Source: Charina bottae
Taxonomy: Eukaryota; Chordata; Lepidosauria; Squamata; Charinaidae
Assembly (NCBI GenBank): GCA_023362775.1
Contig: JALMGJ010000008.1
Location: 37,312,501 to 37,376,500 of the forward strand
Direction: 5' to 3'
DNA length: 64,000 nt
Below are positions 48,501-63,500 of the stretch, piece after piece (the first letter of the stretch is position 1; each line of letters begins with the position of its first letter). A program made the position numbers and the translations under genes. The notes beneath the pieces are model-generated. The model made no database searches. It was given only the letters and a program-made list of their open reading frames with translations, and was not told where the DNA came from.

Positions 48501-51500
48501 GAATTGCAGGTTATATGAACTGTAAACCTGGAAAAAAGTTTTGTTTTGGGAAATACCTTTAATTGGTCCATCCTTAGGTTGAGAAACAACAAGGGTCACA
48601 TTTTCTGGAGCATGCTCAATAATTTCTAATGCTGCAAGGTGGCTGACCCCTTCCAAACTCACATTGTTTACTGAAATCAGGCGATCTCCTGTGCAGATGG
48701 ATTGATTCAGAAATTAACAATCCAGAATGGATGTTTTAAAGTTTACCGTGCTATACGGATATTTGCAAAGTTTACCATTCATTGCATAGTGCAAGGAAAC
48801 ACTCTTCCAAGCATAAATCGTATTAATCTGGAGCAGCAAAATATGATAATAATGAGTAAACTCATTATGAAATGTGGGGGAATGTATTACACACAGTAGT
48901 AATAGAAAGAATATGTACATGGTTAATTTCCCTGTCTCCAAGAATCTGAAATTCTCCAATCTTATACAGAACAAGACTTCCAATACGGCAATTCCAGTTA
49001 CCAGGACCATGATTTGGTATGTCAGAGTCTCTCCTTTTTATGAGATTAGTAAAATGTGTCCTTCTAAAGGCATTATCACTTCTTATCATAGAATTTGACT
49101 AAGAATGGTTGGTAGAGCTGGAAAGAATGAGCACTATAAAATCTGTCCTGTGGATTACTATTGTTCAGTGTTTTCAGACAAGATTCACCAGATCTGCAAG
49201 CTGGGGTTCAGTTTAACATATTACAGTATGTTATACATCTTATCTTATTAACAATAAACTCATTCTCTGAGCATGGAAACTTATAAAGTCCAAGTGATAG
49301 CATTCATACAAATGAAAAAGGAGGCCATTGGCAAGTTTAAGGAACTTCAGTGTTTGAAAAGGTATAAACAAAACATTAGGAAAAAAAAAAAGCCTCATCC
49401 TATATAGCCCAAACAACTCCAACAGGCACAGAATGATGATGGGCTATTTATGAGGGAAAAGTGGAAAGTTCCAGAGGTTAGGAAAAGAATGGAAAACTTT
49501 GAAAAAAACATGGCTACAGATAGTCCTCACTTAATGACCACATTTGAGACCAGAATTTTGGTTGCTAAGCAAAGCGGTCATTACGCGAATCTGACCCAAA
49601 TTTATGACCTTTTTTGCAGCGGTCATTAAGTGAATCACCATGGTCATTAAGCAAACCATGTGGTTGATAAGTGAATCACGTGGTTCCTCATTGATTTTGC
49701 TTGCCAGAAGCTGGCCAGGAAGGTTGAAAATGGTGATCACGTGACCACAGGATGCTGCGACGGTCATAAATGTGAACCGGTTGCCAAGCATCCAAATCAT
49801 GATCACATGACCGTGGGGATGCTGCAACGGTCGTAAGTGTGAGCACCGGTTGTAAGTCGGTTTTTTCAGCACCATTGTAAGTCTGAACTGTCATTAAATG
49901 AATGGTCATTAAGTGAGGACTACCTGTACAGACTTAAATATTTTGTTTAATTCTCATTTCTTTTTATCTTACAAATCTTCTCTCATTCTTTTTCCATCAG
50001 TATCACCATGAACTGAGGAGTTGGTAAAGTAACAGCAGCAACAGACTACTGGGGTTCCATTGATTTAGAACTGTAATAACCCTAGTAATTATTCATATTC
50101 ATATGTATTTATATTTATTTTTTCCAAACAAATAGCAAACGTTCAAAGTCATGTGCTAAAGATACTAGCAGTGATGATACTGGAAGTTTCAATATTAAAC
50201 ATTCAGTGAATTTCATCATGCTATCTTGATGTTTAAAAAAATGAACCAAAGAGTCTAATTAATTTCGGATTCCTATTTTGTGGGACATCACCTGGTTTTA
50301 ATGATCCTTGCAAATCAGCTGGTCCTCCAGGAGTTACTGAATGGATAAAAATTCCAAGATCAAATTTTCCAGTCTTCTCCCCACCAGTTATCTGAAACCC
50401 TGTTAAAAACAACTCTTTGGTTACCTTCAAACATTCGTAGCAATATTTTATAAACTGATTGCTTACAGATCTACTGCTGATGGTTTGCCAGGGTATTTAA
50501 GACTAAAATGGATCACAGTTAAATTGCCCCAGCAGGGAACTCCGCAGATGAGTGGCCAGTGTTGGTCTCTAGTTGCTTTCCGCCAATGTAGAGCTCTCCA
50601 GATGCACAGAGACTACATATTCCATACTTGGGCCAGGAATTTTAGGAAAGCGCAGTCAAAACACATTTGGAAGGCACCAGACTGGGGAATGTCTAGACTG
50701 GAACATCTGGATTCTAGTGTGATTGGCTCAAAATTTCTGGGTTTGTTACATATCAGCTCTTTGTACAACACAGAACTGTGGAAAGCACCATCACCAAATA
50801 TAATGACAACTGCTATCTTAGATGGTATCTAAGAAAAATTTAGGACTGGTTTGGATAATGACTGAAAGGATAGAGGAAACTATCTGGTGTATCACCTTTC
50901 CATGTAGTGCTGGACTGGACTGTTCAAGTATTGCTTATACCAGCTATTAGACATGTTTACTGAAGACATTTTCTACCCACAGTTTTTGATAATAAAAACT
51001 GAATGGAAATTCCACTTGCAAAATATCTCTGAGTTCTTTGTGTTGGGGCAAGCCAGTCGTCACTGCATTACAGTTCAAAACATGACATGAACAGCCACCT
51101 CTAACCCAGGTGAGTTTTAGAGCATAACTCTCAACATCCTTTATCAGAATGCACATTAGCCAGGGATGATAGGAATTATAATTTAAAACAGCAGGGAGGA
51201 CCCCTGATTTGGGAAAGTCAGAGCAGAGTAACTTTCAAATTTCTTAATGAAAAGAACAAAAATCATAATGCCTTATCTCATGACTGGACTACTGCAACAT
51301 GCTCCTTGAAGATGACTTGGAAGCTCTAGCTGTTACAGACTGTAGGACTGTATCTCTCCACTCGAGTCAGCCCAACCACTTTGACTGTGCTGGGAGAAGA
51401 AGCTGGCTGTCCTCCATTTTTGGAGGTTGGGGAAGGGGGGTGGAGCCTGGAGGCACTGTTTTTTCGTATTGGGGCCAGACCTCTGGAATGGCCTCTTATG

Positions 51501-54500
51501 GGAGGTTGATTGGCTCCAATACTATTGGCCTTCTGGAAACAGCTGAAGATGGAGCTTTTCTGGACGATGTTTGGGTGTTGATGTAGTTTTTGGGTCTGTA
51601 TGTAGAGTATTTTTTTTATTATTTGTGATTATGTTATTGTATTTTTTTTTATGAGTTGCCGAGAGTCTACTTATGATTGTGATGGGAAATACATTTGATT
51701 AAATAAATAAATAAAATGCAGCAGGCAACTTGCTAGTTGGGGAAACCGGATATTGCAGAATAACACCTGTTTGAGATTGCTGCATTGATTGTCAGAATGC
51801 TTCCAGGCCCAATACATAATTGCTTCTGGTTTCTTCTCTTCCCCATAATTTTTATTAAAGATTTTAATTATACAGTAGTAGTAAAAGCAAATACAAACTA
51901 AACTCAGAAAAAGGAAAAGAAATAGAATAAAAAGTGCAAAGAAATAAAAAGAAAAATAAGAAAAATAAGAAAGTAAGAAAAAGAAAAAGAAAAAGAAAAA
52001 GAAAAAGAAAAAGAAAAAGAAAAAGAAAAAGAAAAGAAACATGTAAGGAAGTGACTTCCAATCTTTGTCACAACAAGTAAAAACAAATTTCATAACTCTT
52101 CACCCCTTATAAGGTTACAAACAAGTATCTCTTCTTCCCATAACCCATCCCTTATCTATATGCAAATCCATACTTTTCAGTCCTGATGTCAGCAAAAAGC
52201 CTTGTGATTTCTCACAAAGATTTATATAACATGGCATGGACAATACAATAATATTTATTCGGTCAATGACCCGCATGGAGATATATCAGGGACCAGCTTT
52301 CCAGGTATGATCTTGTCTGTCTGGCCCAAACGTCAAGAGAAAGCTGCTCTGGATTCTAGCCCCCACCCTCCCAAGTCCAAGAGGTCACAGGGGTCTGGAC
52401 TAGGAGCTAGGCCTTCTTGATATACCGCCCCCCCCATTATGGAATATGCTCCCATCCTGGATATGTGAGTTGCTCATACCCTCCTTTCTTCAGAAGACCT
52501 GTAGAACTTCATTTTAGTGGCCCTTTGGCCCTAGGAGAATTAATGGCGCACACTGAAATGTTTTATTTTTAATTTGTACTATAATTCTTATGATATTGTT
52601 ACTGCGTTTTTTATTTATCAAGATAATTTTGTCTCAGTTTCCTTGTGTACACCATCCAGAGTCAGTCAGATTGGGCAATTTATAAACACACGTACATTAC
52701 ATATATAAACATCAACTTCTTTTAAAAGGAAAAAAATCTCATCTGCCTCAACACAGTGCTAAGTTTATATCAATGTCTCAAATCTTGGGGATAGTTCTGA
52801 CAGTGAAAAAGGTATTTCCCCAGCCCAGCCTCCTGTTCAATACACTGTGTGACCCACTTGCTGGATGGTTTCTGCATTTATGTGCAGCTGTTAAAATATC
52901 ATCTACTTACCTAAGCTATGTTTTTCATCTTTTTTCAAGTTTATCAAGTTGATCTCCCTTTCTGGTAATGACACTATATTCTGCTCTGTTTGGAGACGAT
53001 CTGTGGACCAAAGCAACAGCAAATATTTTATTTTTTAATAATGCTGAAATATAGTGAGACAAATTTATTTCTCAGAGTGCAATGCAACATAAATCAAGCT
53101 TCATTTCAACTCACTATATAATTAAATCTGACTCTTCCACAAATTCAAGAGGAATTAATGATAGGCTTCAACACTACATTGATATTTTCAGAAAGGATAC
53201 AGAGAAATTAAATTGTCTTCCTTCTACATGAAATATTAGGAAAATAATGAACATTTAAGAAATTGAATAATTCCTATCCAAGACACAGCATACAAGCACT
53301 GAATGAACCGGGTCTGCCTGCAATACAGGTACTGCAGTTCCAAGTACCTGAGTCCAGGCAGACTTAGGTACTTGGATAATCTATTCTATGTTTTTGCAGG
53401 GTTTCCCACTTTAGGGATGGGGCATGTAGGAAGAGGGAGAATTTTGTTTTACTGCTTCTTTAATTGAACCAACCTAATTCTCACTGCAAAGTTAATATAT
53501 GGGTAGAACTCATTCTTAGGACTGCTCACTTCTCAGAGATGTCCAGAACAAGAAAATGACAGAATGTTTCGTGACATCATGATGCCAGCTCTGCTCCTTA
53601 CCTACTTGGGTGCAGTGTCACAACTTCAGAACAAAAAGTGGGGAGCTTGTGTTATGGTGCATGTTTTATAATTTGAATCCTTTGCCCCCCTGACACGTCT
53701 CTGAATGTTGTGATACTAAGAGCACTCTTGATGTGTAGAAGAAGTCTCATCACCTTAAGACAAAGCTTTCCAAACTGTGTGTCGCAACACGTTAGTGTGT
53801 CGGCTGCAGTGTCTGGGTGTGTCGCAGCTGCTGCTGCCTCCGAGCCCTGCCAGGATTCCGCGCAGGTCCTAGTGCCTGCCTTGTGCCTTGCTGCCTCCAA
53901 ACCTGCTGTGATTCCGCGCAGGTCCTAGTGCCTGCCTTGTGCCCTGCTGTAAGAGTGTGTCACGAAATGATGCATGTCTAAAAAGTGTGTCACCAACATG
54001 AAAAGTTTGGAAAGCTCTGCCTTAAGAAATTATGCCCTTTGGTACCAGTAACAGGGAATGATGGGAATTGTATTTTTATATGTATGCAAAGCAGCAGGCT
54101 GAGGTCAGCTGGCCTTCAGTAGCTGGAGTTAACACTGTTAATGTTTAGTTACAGGACTTTATCTAAAAACTCAGCATGTTTCATCAAGATCTACAACTAG
54201 AGCTTTCTCCATGGTTTCTTCTGTCTGGTGCAATAACTACCCATCTGCCAGATCCAACACTCAAGTGTTTTTAGGCATCTTTAAAACATGTTTAATTTTG
54301 GCCTTCTTCAGCCATTAATTTCTCCTATCACTTGACTTTTATGTACATATATTCTGGTTTGTTTTTTTTACTCCATTTTTATTCTGAAATATTATTTAAG
54401 ATTTGTTGAAGTGCATTAGGATTCTCTGCAATTAGCAGTGATACTGAAGCATGTTTAATAAAGATATATCTATTTTTGTATCTATATCATCTCTCTGTCT

Positions 54501-57500
54501 TTTACAACAGCCCCAGAAGGCATGCTGTGGCCTTCACATTCATTGTAGCAAAGAGAAGCGAAGGATAGAGACAACACAGCTTATCTATGGGGCTAAAATA
54601 TAAGACCACAAAAGTGACAATTATAATGAATGTGTTATTTTTGCCATATTCATCGGATTCTCTTCTTTTTAAAGAAAGAGTTGTGATACGTTGGGACTTT
54701 TATCAGTTATCTTTTCTTGAGGTGGGAAAAAGAATAAACATTGGTTCAATAAAACAAGCAAGCAGATCATTAAATAATATTAGCATCCTCCCAAATAACT
54801 CAGAACAAATTCACAATGTATGTCAACTATTAATAGCCATCTAGGAATCTGTTTAGGCTTCTAAATTGCACAGTACAATTGGACTGAACAAACAATGCTG
54901 ACCTATTACAAAGGCTTGGCCAGTATCTTCTGTGGATGAAGAGTCAGATTCATTTTTCTTTCTTTCTAGGCTGGCATTTAAACCTGCATGAGAGTGTGAA
55001 CTAAAAAATGGTTGAAGAAACAGAGGAGAAAAAACAGTGAGGAAAACAGGAAGCAGAAGAGGACAAAGGAAAATGTAATAACATAATGATACAAGCCAAT
55101 ATGGTACACAAAACACAAAACCGGCATAAAAATGCATACTTCACGCTAAGGAACATGCTGGCAGAAATCTGTGAAATGCGGAGAAGTTTATTTTATGTGC
55201 GTGGAAGCAAAGCACATGGAAATAAACATGAAAGGCAGTGACAAGAAGAGGTTTTTAGTATGATGGAATGAAAATGAATCCTGCAATGTACATGAATACA
55301 GTTCTTCCTTCCCCACAGTGGCTCCTGCTCCTACATCAGGAAGATTTCAGCCACAAATGGTTGGTTTTATAGCACTGCAGAACTGCTCAACACCGCACTT
55401 TCTACTAAAAAATGAATCTAAAAATGAAACTCTCCTTGCCTTTGGCCTAACGATGCCAGACATTTAATACTGTTTAATAAAACTCCTGCTTTTATATCTA
55501 TAAAAGAAGTTTTGGATTGTGTTTTATCATTTGCAGTAATGCTAACTGTCCTTCCTAAAAAAAGTATTTATACTGATTTCCCATTCATACACAATATATT
55601 TAAATGCTACTGCTTCCACAGGGAGGCTCCTGAAAAATGTTTATATGGTTAAATTGCAAGTACTGTATATTACGATGAAATTCTTCTCATCTCCCATTTG
55701 TTTTCCCAGACACACATAATGCTTGAAATCCTACCACTAGGCTCAGGAGCACTCTCTGCATTTCACACTATACATAGGAGCAACAAACTTTATGTCCTCT
55801 GCAGAAAGTACCTCTGCAGGAACGAGCTTTTGAGCAACTACCAAGAAGACTGCCATGTTAAAATCAATCCCTAAGAAACATTCTTACTTGTTGAGTTTTG
55901 CTCCTCCAAGCACTGACTCAGTATTAGATTTTGGCACCGTTTGGAAGATCTTCCCCATCAATTCCTCCATTTTCCGTGACGAAGAGTTCACAGGGGTGAC
56001 AAAATTTTTCCGGAGGGGGCTGACCAACACCTGACTTTGTGTCAAGTCATGAAAAGATTTGCTCATAATTTTGGGCCTTTCCTCCCATGATGTCTTCTCA
56101 TTTTTGTCCCGGGAATACCCTTGTGCAGGCTGGAAAAGGGACAATTCTGAATAGGAGAGTCTTTTGAGAATCTCTGCTTGGACTGACGACGGCCGGACCG
56201 CAAGCCTGTTCAACGTGGTGCTGGCCAGGCTGTTGGTACTGATGGCGCGTCCCATGTTAAATCCTTTCACAGAATCAGGGTAGAGGCTGAGACTCCTAAT
56301 GGAAGCTCTTTCTGCAAGAAGATGGAATTGGTTTATGCACATCATACATAAAAACAAATGAAATATCTCTCATTTGGACAACCCAGAAGAGATAAAGATG
56401 GCAACCAAAACCCAGCACTTCATAGGGCTTCAATGCTTGCCCACAGCACATGAACATGAAAAAGAAAATGCATTGCTAGTAGTGCACACCAGGGCAGTTA
56501 AGCTTAATGTTATACTAAATATATATTTTGAAAAGCATGCTTAGAACTGTCTATTCTTTGTCTCGAGGAAAACAAATCTTGCCCCACCCGCCAAATCTGG
56601 ATGAAGGGGAGCAGAAGGTCACTTTGAAAGTCTGTTTGGATGTGCATCATTACAAAGGATGAAAAGTATAGCCACTCAGATGCTAACTGGTCAAGCACAA
56701 AAAACTGTATTGCCAGTACTTAAAGACTGGCTACTAGTTTGGTTCTTGGCAAATTAACCTTTAACGTTCTAATAATGGTGTAAAACAGAGTATCTAACAA
56801 TCTACTTATTATGATGTTCTTCAGAGACTGAGCTCAGATTGTTAAACAGATTTTGAGGTGAAATTGGGTAAAAAGGATAATGTTGGGGGATAAAGAGTAA
56901 AGAAATTGCTTTTCTTATATGCTTCTGAACAGGAACCACAAATGTTGCTTTACTGAAATGTTACTCTGATTGGCTGATGAGGTTTTATAAGTTGTGCTAG
57001 GAGTCGAAAATGACTTGAGGGCACATAATCAATCAATCAATCAATCAATCAATCATGATTTGATATCTTCATATTCTTTGGCATTCTGGGACATCTATAT
57101 AATTAAGAAACTAAAAGAATACTTTAAATAAGAAGAATAAATTATACATTTGAATGAAAATACCACACCTTTTAAAGCTTTACTTAGAAAAGTGTGTGGG
57201 GAAAACCTTTAATCTATTTGCAAGGATAAGCTTGCTGGAGCTCTTGAATCCTTTGACGCAGAGCTTTCCAAACTGTGTGTCACGACACAAAAGTGTGTCA
57301 CCACACACAGCGTGGTGTGTCGCCACACCACCCGGAAGCGGTGGCGTGCGCGTGCACGGTGGCAGCGGCAGCCGCCGCCGTGCACGCGCGCGCCGCCGCA
57401 CGCCCCCCCGCGGTGCCGCTGTGCGCACGCGCGCCGCCGCGCGCCGCCGCCGTGCTGCCACCGCCGCCGCACTGCCGCTGGCATGTCGCCAGCGGCAGCA

Positions 57501-60500
57501 CTTTGGAAAGCCCTGCTTTGACGGCTTGTAAAGTGAAGGGCTGTCATTTTCGAGTCCCACAAACTATGACGGGAAGCATCACAAAATGGCTAGCATCCTT
57601 TTTCCCCCAATACCTCTATAATAGCAACTGTTAATCAAAAGACTTCACAAATTGGGCTGAACAACTGGTCTGGTTGAAAAACACATTAAGACATATATAG
57701 TACATGGCACATTTCAGGCTAAAGCCAAATTCCACAGCAGACACATAGGATCAAGTTGCAGTTCTTTAAATGCTCATATTTACATCTTCTCCCTTTTATC
57801 TAGCTGGAACATGTTTGATCCTTTAAATGCCTCCTATTTATGCTTAATCTTCAGCTAATGTTTTCAAGACTTTGACACTATTTCAAAATGGTTCTCTGTT
57901 TTCTAATCTCACTGCCCAGTGCCATGATACACCTGACAAAAATTTGCAGGAAAGGAAAAGCAAACCATTATCTCCCCCTCTAATCTGCCTCCTCATGCCC
58001 ATAAGATCTTGTCATCTGGGTTGTGTTTTTTTTTGGGGGGGGGGGGGGAAAGGACATACAAAAGCTGAACTTTTTCTCTGAGCTACTCTTTCTTTGTTAG
58101 TTTCTCAGTCATTACAAACTGTGCCTGGAAATTTTCTTATTTGTATCATCTTAGGATGTATGTATACTCTACCAATCTGTGCCAACAGTTAGTGACAGGT
58201 GAACACCAAGGTTCATCTATATCAACTTTATTGAACACTGATATTTTACAGGTACAACGTATCACAGGTTAGTTTGGTTCTAGGATCAGAGATAAGTGAG
58301 TCTTTCCAGTAGTTACTGAGTCATTATTCCAGTTATCCTCAGGGACTAGGACCGCTTTCCCAATTGATACCATCCAGAAATGTTGGACTCCCCTCATCTT
58401 TTAGCTAACATACCAGACATTGCTATGTCAAGTAATTGCAGTTTTGCAAGTATTCTACCTCCCAGAAATATGGCATGCATATTTTAAGAATAAGTCTTGC
58501 AGAGAGGAATGACAACTCAATTGAGAGCAGAGCAGATGCTTCATATGTCAAATGTCTTACATTCAATCCCCAGCATTTCCTGGTAGTGCAGCTGGGAAAG
58601 ATCCTAGCCTGAGGCTTTGTAAACCTGTTGACAGTTGATTGACAATATTGGATTAGATGTAGCAACAGTTTGACTGTAGGCAAGGCTTGTGATACTGGCT
58701 GTTCTCAAGCTGAACAGGTCTACTCTGGTTAATGGTTAGACCACCTGGAGAGTCAATATACTGTATATGTCACTCTGAATTATTCCATGATAGAAGAGAG
58801 CCAGTTTGGTCTAGTGGTTAAGGCAACGGGCTAGAAACCAGGAGATTGAGAGTTCTAGTCCCGCCTTAGGCATGAAAGCCGGCTGGGTGACCTTGGGCCA
58901 GTCACTCTCTCTCAGCCCAACTCACCTCACAGGGTTGTTGTTGTGGGGAAAAGAGGAGGAGGAAGGAGTATTGGGTATTTTCGCCGCCTTGAGTTATTTA
59001 TAAAAATAATAAAGGCAAGATAGAAAAATAAATAAATAAATAAAAACAAAATATAAGTTTACAAATAGATCACTATTACAGCATGTTGCTAATATGAAGA
59101 TGAAAGGGAAATAACACTAAATTTTATTTAACCTCTTTTCATCTAATTCAAATCTCTTTGCTTCACCCTTTGAACATGTGAATAAGTGAAGGGATTCAGG
59201 GAGTTCTTATCTGGGATAACTGATGATGTAAACAAAACTTAGACCTACTTCAGGTGACCCACTAGTTGATATATTTGTTTCAATAAACTACTAATATGAG
59301 TGAACAAAGTAAAATACTGGCTTGTATGTAAATATTCTTTTGGGAACAGAAAACTGATTTTTAAATCACAGATGTGGAATCACAAATCTATGAAATCTTC
59401 TGTCTTGCTGAAATAATTTTCACAAGTAAACTATTTGATATTTGATACTCAACAGTATATTAGTCATACTAGTATTACAAGGGATGGAAAGGAGAATGAG
59501 CTACTAGATCCACTTAAAATGGAATTTGGAGGCACTATTCCTAATGCCACTGAACACCCATTCTGGAAAGAAACCTATCCAGTTGGTGGTAGGATTTCAG
59601 CCACATCTGGCTGACCACCATGGGAAACAGGAAGTTGGACTTATTGGACTCTTAGATCCAGCAGTTGGACTTATTGGATCCAGCAGGCTCTTTTTCATAG
59701 AATCATACAGTTGAAAGGTGCAATTTACACCCTAGTCCAAACCAACTGACTCCAAATTGAAGTACCCCTTGCAAAGAGGGGTCCAGCCCCTATCTCTCAG
59801 GCAATGCTTAGCTATACTCCAAGTTATTTCCAATGGAAGCAACCTGCTTTCTCCAATCAGAAGTCCATTAGTTTAATACTGTGCAGTTAGGTCCAGGAAA
59901 ACAACAACAGTAGTCCTAGCAGGTACCACAGCTGCTGTTTCTTACCAATTTCCTGAGCATCTTGGTTGCTTTGCCTGGCTTTCATCTGGAGCTGGAATTT
60001 GTGCTGTGAAGAGCAGAGTTGCAACAAGTATTGGCAAGTCTTGCTTGTATCAGTTTGGAACGCATGCTTTATCCCATCAGATGTGTTCTGCAGAGTTATC
60101 TTTCTTTTCTGCAACATGACAAATATAGAAGAAAATGAAAAAAAAAATCCCGATTTCCAGCTTTGGAAAGATACTAATCATTGTTCGAAATGAAAGAAAA
60201 CTTGCAGAGGCAAACCAACCGAGCCTGAGCATGTATTGAAAATACTGATTACAGCAAACTCAAGGTTTGAAATTCTTGTGTACTCCCATGGATAGCGAAT
60301 TAAATGTTCTGTTCAGTGTGCAAACACACATACTTTGGATACTTTGAATTTTTTAAGTAGTCATGCTGGGGTAAAACAAAGCTATATGGAGTACAACAGA
60401 TGCATCAACGTCCGGATATGAGCTAATCAAATGTGGTCACTGCCCTATGGAAGAGAACATGCTACAACAGCCCAACACTATATCCATAACCTACTCATGT

Positions 60501-63500
60501 CAGCAAAGTCAAGGATGCTGCTAAACAGTGGGCAATCATCTTCACTTCTCCATTCAGAACAAAGTACATACCCTTGCAATTAGCACAGTCCTGTACAGAG
60601 AAGCCTTAGGAATAGTAGATATTATTTGTATGGATTTAACCATACCAATAATTATATGTAATGTTACCTAAGTGAAATCTACATAAAATTTCTTATTCAA
60701 ACTACAGATGTGCCAGAACTACAATTCTTACTTTAAAGAAGAACCTTCAAGAATTATTTTTATATTAGTTACTTGAAGCTGGAAGTCAGGGAAAGTGTAA
60801 GAACCACTTTACTTAAAGCTTTGCCACTGAGAAAATAGAAATCCAGTTGACATGATTCAAGCTACAGACAATTCCACCTGGATGACTGAGAACCTTCATA
60901 GACATTTTGCCTACCACACTTGTTTTTTTAATATATACTAAACTATGTTTCCATGGACCATGTCCCTGCACTTTAAGGTATTAGTTTGATTGTGTTTTTT
61001 ACATTAAAGAAAACATAGAAAGAAATTCTTAGAGTGCACTACTGCAAAATCTTGTTGAAGTTCTCCCTGTATGCAGAAAGGTAGTATATTAAGAAGGCCA
61101 ATGCATAAGTCTGGGATGAGCAATGAATTTTTGACATTAGAGGATCAAGATATCTTTCATATAAACGTATCTACATTCCCAAATGGGAAAATCTTAGAAG
61201 GAACACACTGCGTGTTTTCTTCATTACTGACTTCGGTAGACGAGATTCCTTTGTTCAGATGGAACAGTATTCTGTCAGAATGGCTAGCAGCCCTGGCGAA
61301 CTTTCTTCTCCCCTGAAAATTGGCTTCTCTTGCATCATCACAGTTTGAATCATCTGGCTTATATTACTAACATATTTACTGCACACTATGGAGCATCTTG
61401 TATCATCCTGCTTCTTTGCTATTTTTGGCACACAATTGTTTCAATAATGTAGGTAACTCAGCTGGAGTGGGGAGAAAGAGAAGATAGGCATTTAATGATC
61501 CAGTCTGTAATTCTACAGAAAAAAATGACCAACATACACTGAAGGAAATTTTCTTTGTTTCTCTCCATGGGAAACGAAGGACAGGCATTCGGGCACCATT
61601 GTGAACTTCAAAAATAAGAACTCCTTTGGGGCAAACTCCTAGCAGAATTCCAGTCTGAGATTTTTTCTCTGGCAACACATGATGAAAATGTACACCATAT
61701 TCTGTCAGCCTTTGGCAAATCTACCAAATAAGAGAGAGGAAGTCAGAGAGAAAGAAAGAAATGTATGATAATTGTTTTGAGAATATTGGTTTTACAGTAC
61801 AAGTTCTGCTCCATTCATAGGTTGCCTTTGCAGTTTACATTACAATGAAGTTGGTTACAAGTTTTATTTCTTAATTCCTAGTTCTGATGACTTTTAGTGA
61901 CTGAGAGCCAAATTTAACATTTTAGGGCAAGATGACAGCAGCAGTGGGCAGGGCAATGAGGCAAAGTGGGCAGGGCTTTTTCACAATTGGGCTGGTTTAA
62001 GGATTTTCTGTTATCACTTGGATTTATAGTATTTATTCCTTGCTATTTTCTTTTAGACATTCTTGAACTTATTTTAGGTTTATAGTAAAGTTTTGGTGGA
62101 TTTCCTGCAACAAAATGATGTCAACCTTCAACAGTTCTGATCAGAGGAGGTTCTGAGGACCAAAAAATGGGTTCTGGAGGTTCTACATGGCTCTTGGAAC
62201 TGTAAGCCGCAGCAGCTACCGTTAAACAATAACAGCCCATTAGACATTAGACGGAATCATATATGGGACAACTCTTCACATACTGAGAAAATAATAAATG
62301 GAGGGCTAATGCCAGGGACTGAAATTCTTGGGCAGCTGGAAGGTTGGCCCACATTCCAACAAGCATCCCCTTGGCCCTGGAACTGCTCCCCTTGATTCCT
62401 CTAGCTGTTCACCTGTCCTGTCCTAGTATGCAAGGAAAGACAGCAAAAAAAGGAGGAGCAGCAATGACTAGTCATTTTGTCCTCTCTTTGGGGGCATGAC
62501 AGTGGAGACAGGGCTCAAACAGAGAGGAGAGTGTTCAAAACCTGGTGATGTCTTCAGGCATTCAAGTGGAGAAACTGTTGATCTGAAATTTTCCCACCCT
62601 TAAAATTATGAGTCAGTACAGACAATACCTGCTTTTCTCTGTTGGGTCAACTATATGGTCCTCTTCAACAACTTGCTAACCTAGTCAGCCACTAACTCAA
62701 TCAGATCTTTGTACTGCTGGACTAACTGGGTCAAAACACACAATACAAAGTTTCCACCTATCGGCCAGATGGGCGGTCATAAATATGGCTTACACTAGAA
62801 ACTTTGGTCAATGAGCATTTGGGAAGAGGGCTCCATGTGGCCAGTCTTGGGCAGTGAGTTTTGTCATGGAAAGGCATTCATTTTCAGCTGCTCTTTTCCT
62901 TCACCTTTTACTTAGAGGACCAAATAGGCAAAATGGAAAAATTGACTGGGTTTAAGTATTCTTGTGCCATGTCAGGTAAAGTTAGTTTACCCTGTGCTTT
63001 AATTTATAATTAAAGTAAATTAACTGATGCAGTCAACTGACCCCTTTTTAATATTCCACAAAAGAGTAATATCTCACTGACACAGTTAAACATGTTGTGG
63101 GAAAAAGAGGCTTTGTGTGCTCAATATTTATAGGGAGATCTATGTGTGCAAATATGTGAGAAACCCCTTGTTAACTGCAGACTGCAGGAGAGGGTGACCA
63201 GCTATTTGTACACAAGCATCTCCCCATCAATTGTTACAGATGTATGTTCTGGGCCCTGTAAATTTGGAGGGTACCCAGCTTTTCTGAATGGAGTAAGATC
63301 CACTTGGCTTTCTTCTCCCTTTCATTAGAACAGGAAAACCTTTTATGAAAACACAGAATTTCTAACCTTCAGAAATTCTATTTCAGCTTCTTTTTCAGAA
63401 GCACCTGTATATGTGCTATGCAGCTTTGGCAATTCTTCTTTCACATTAGATAGGTCCACATTTTCTATCACTCTTGCTGGCAAATAGTGTTCTGTTCTGA

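Noticed and set aside
51671..52093. Phe-rich frames on the minus strand
   Set aside because: They are the AAAAAG repeat and its flanks read in frame.
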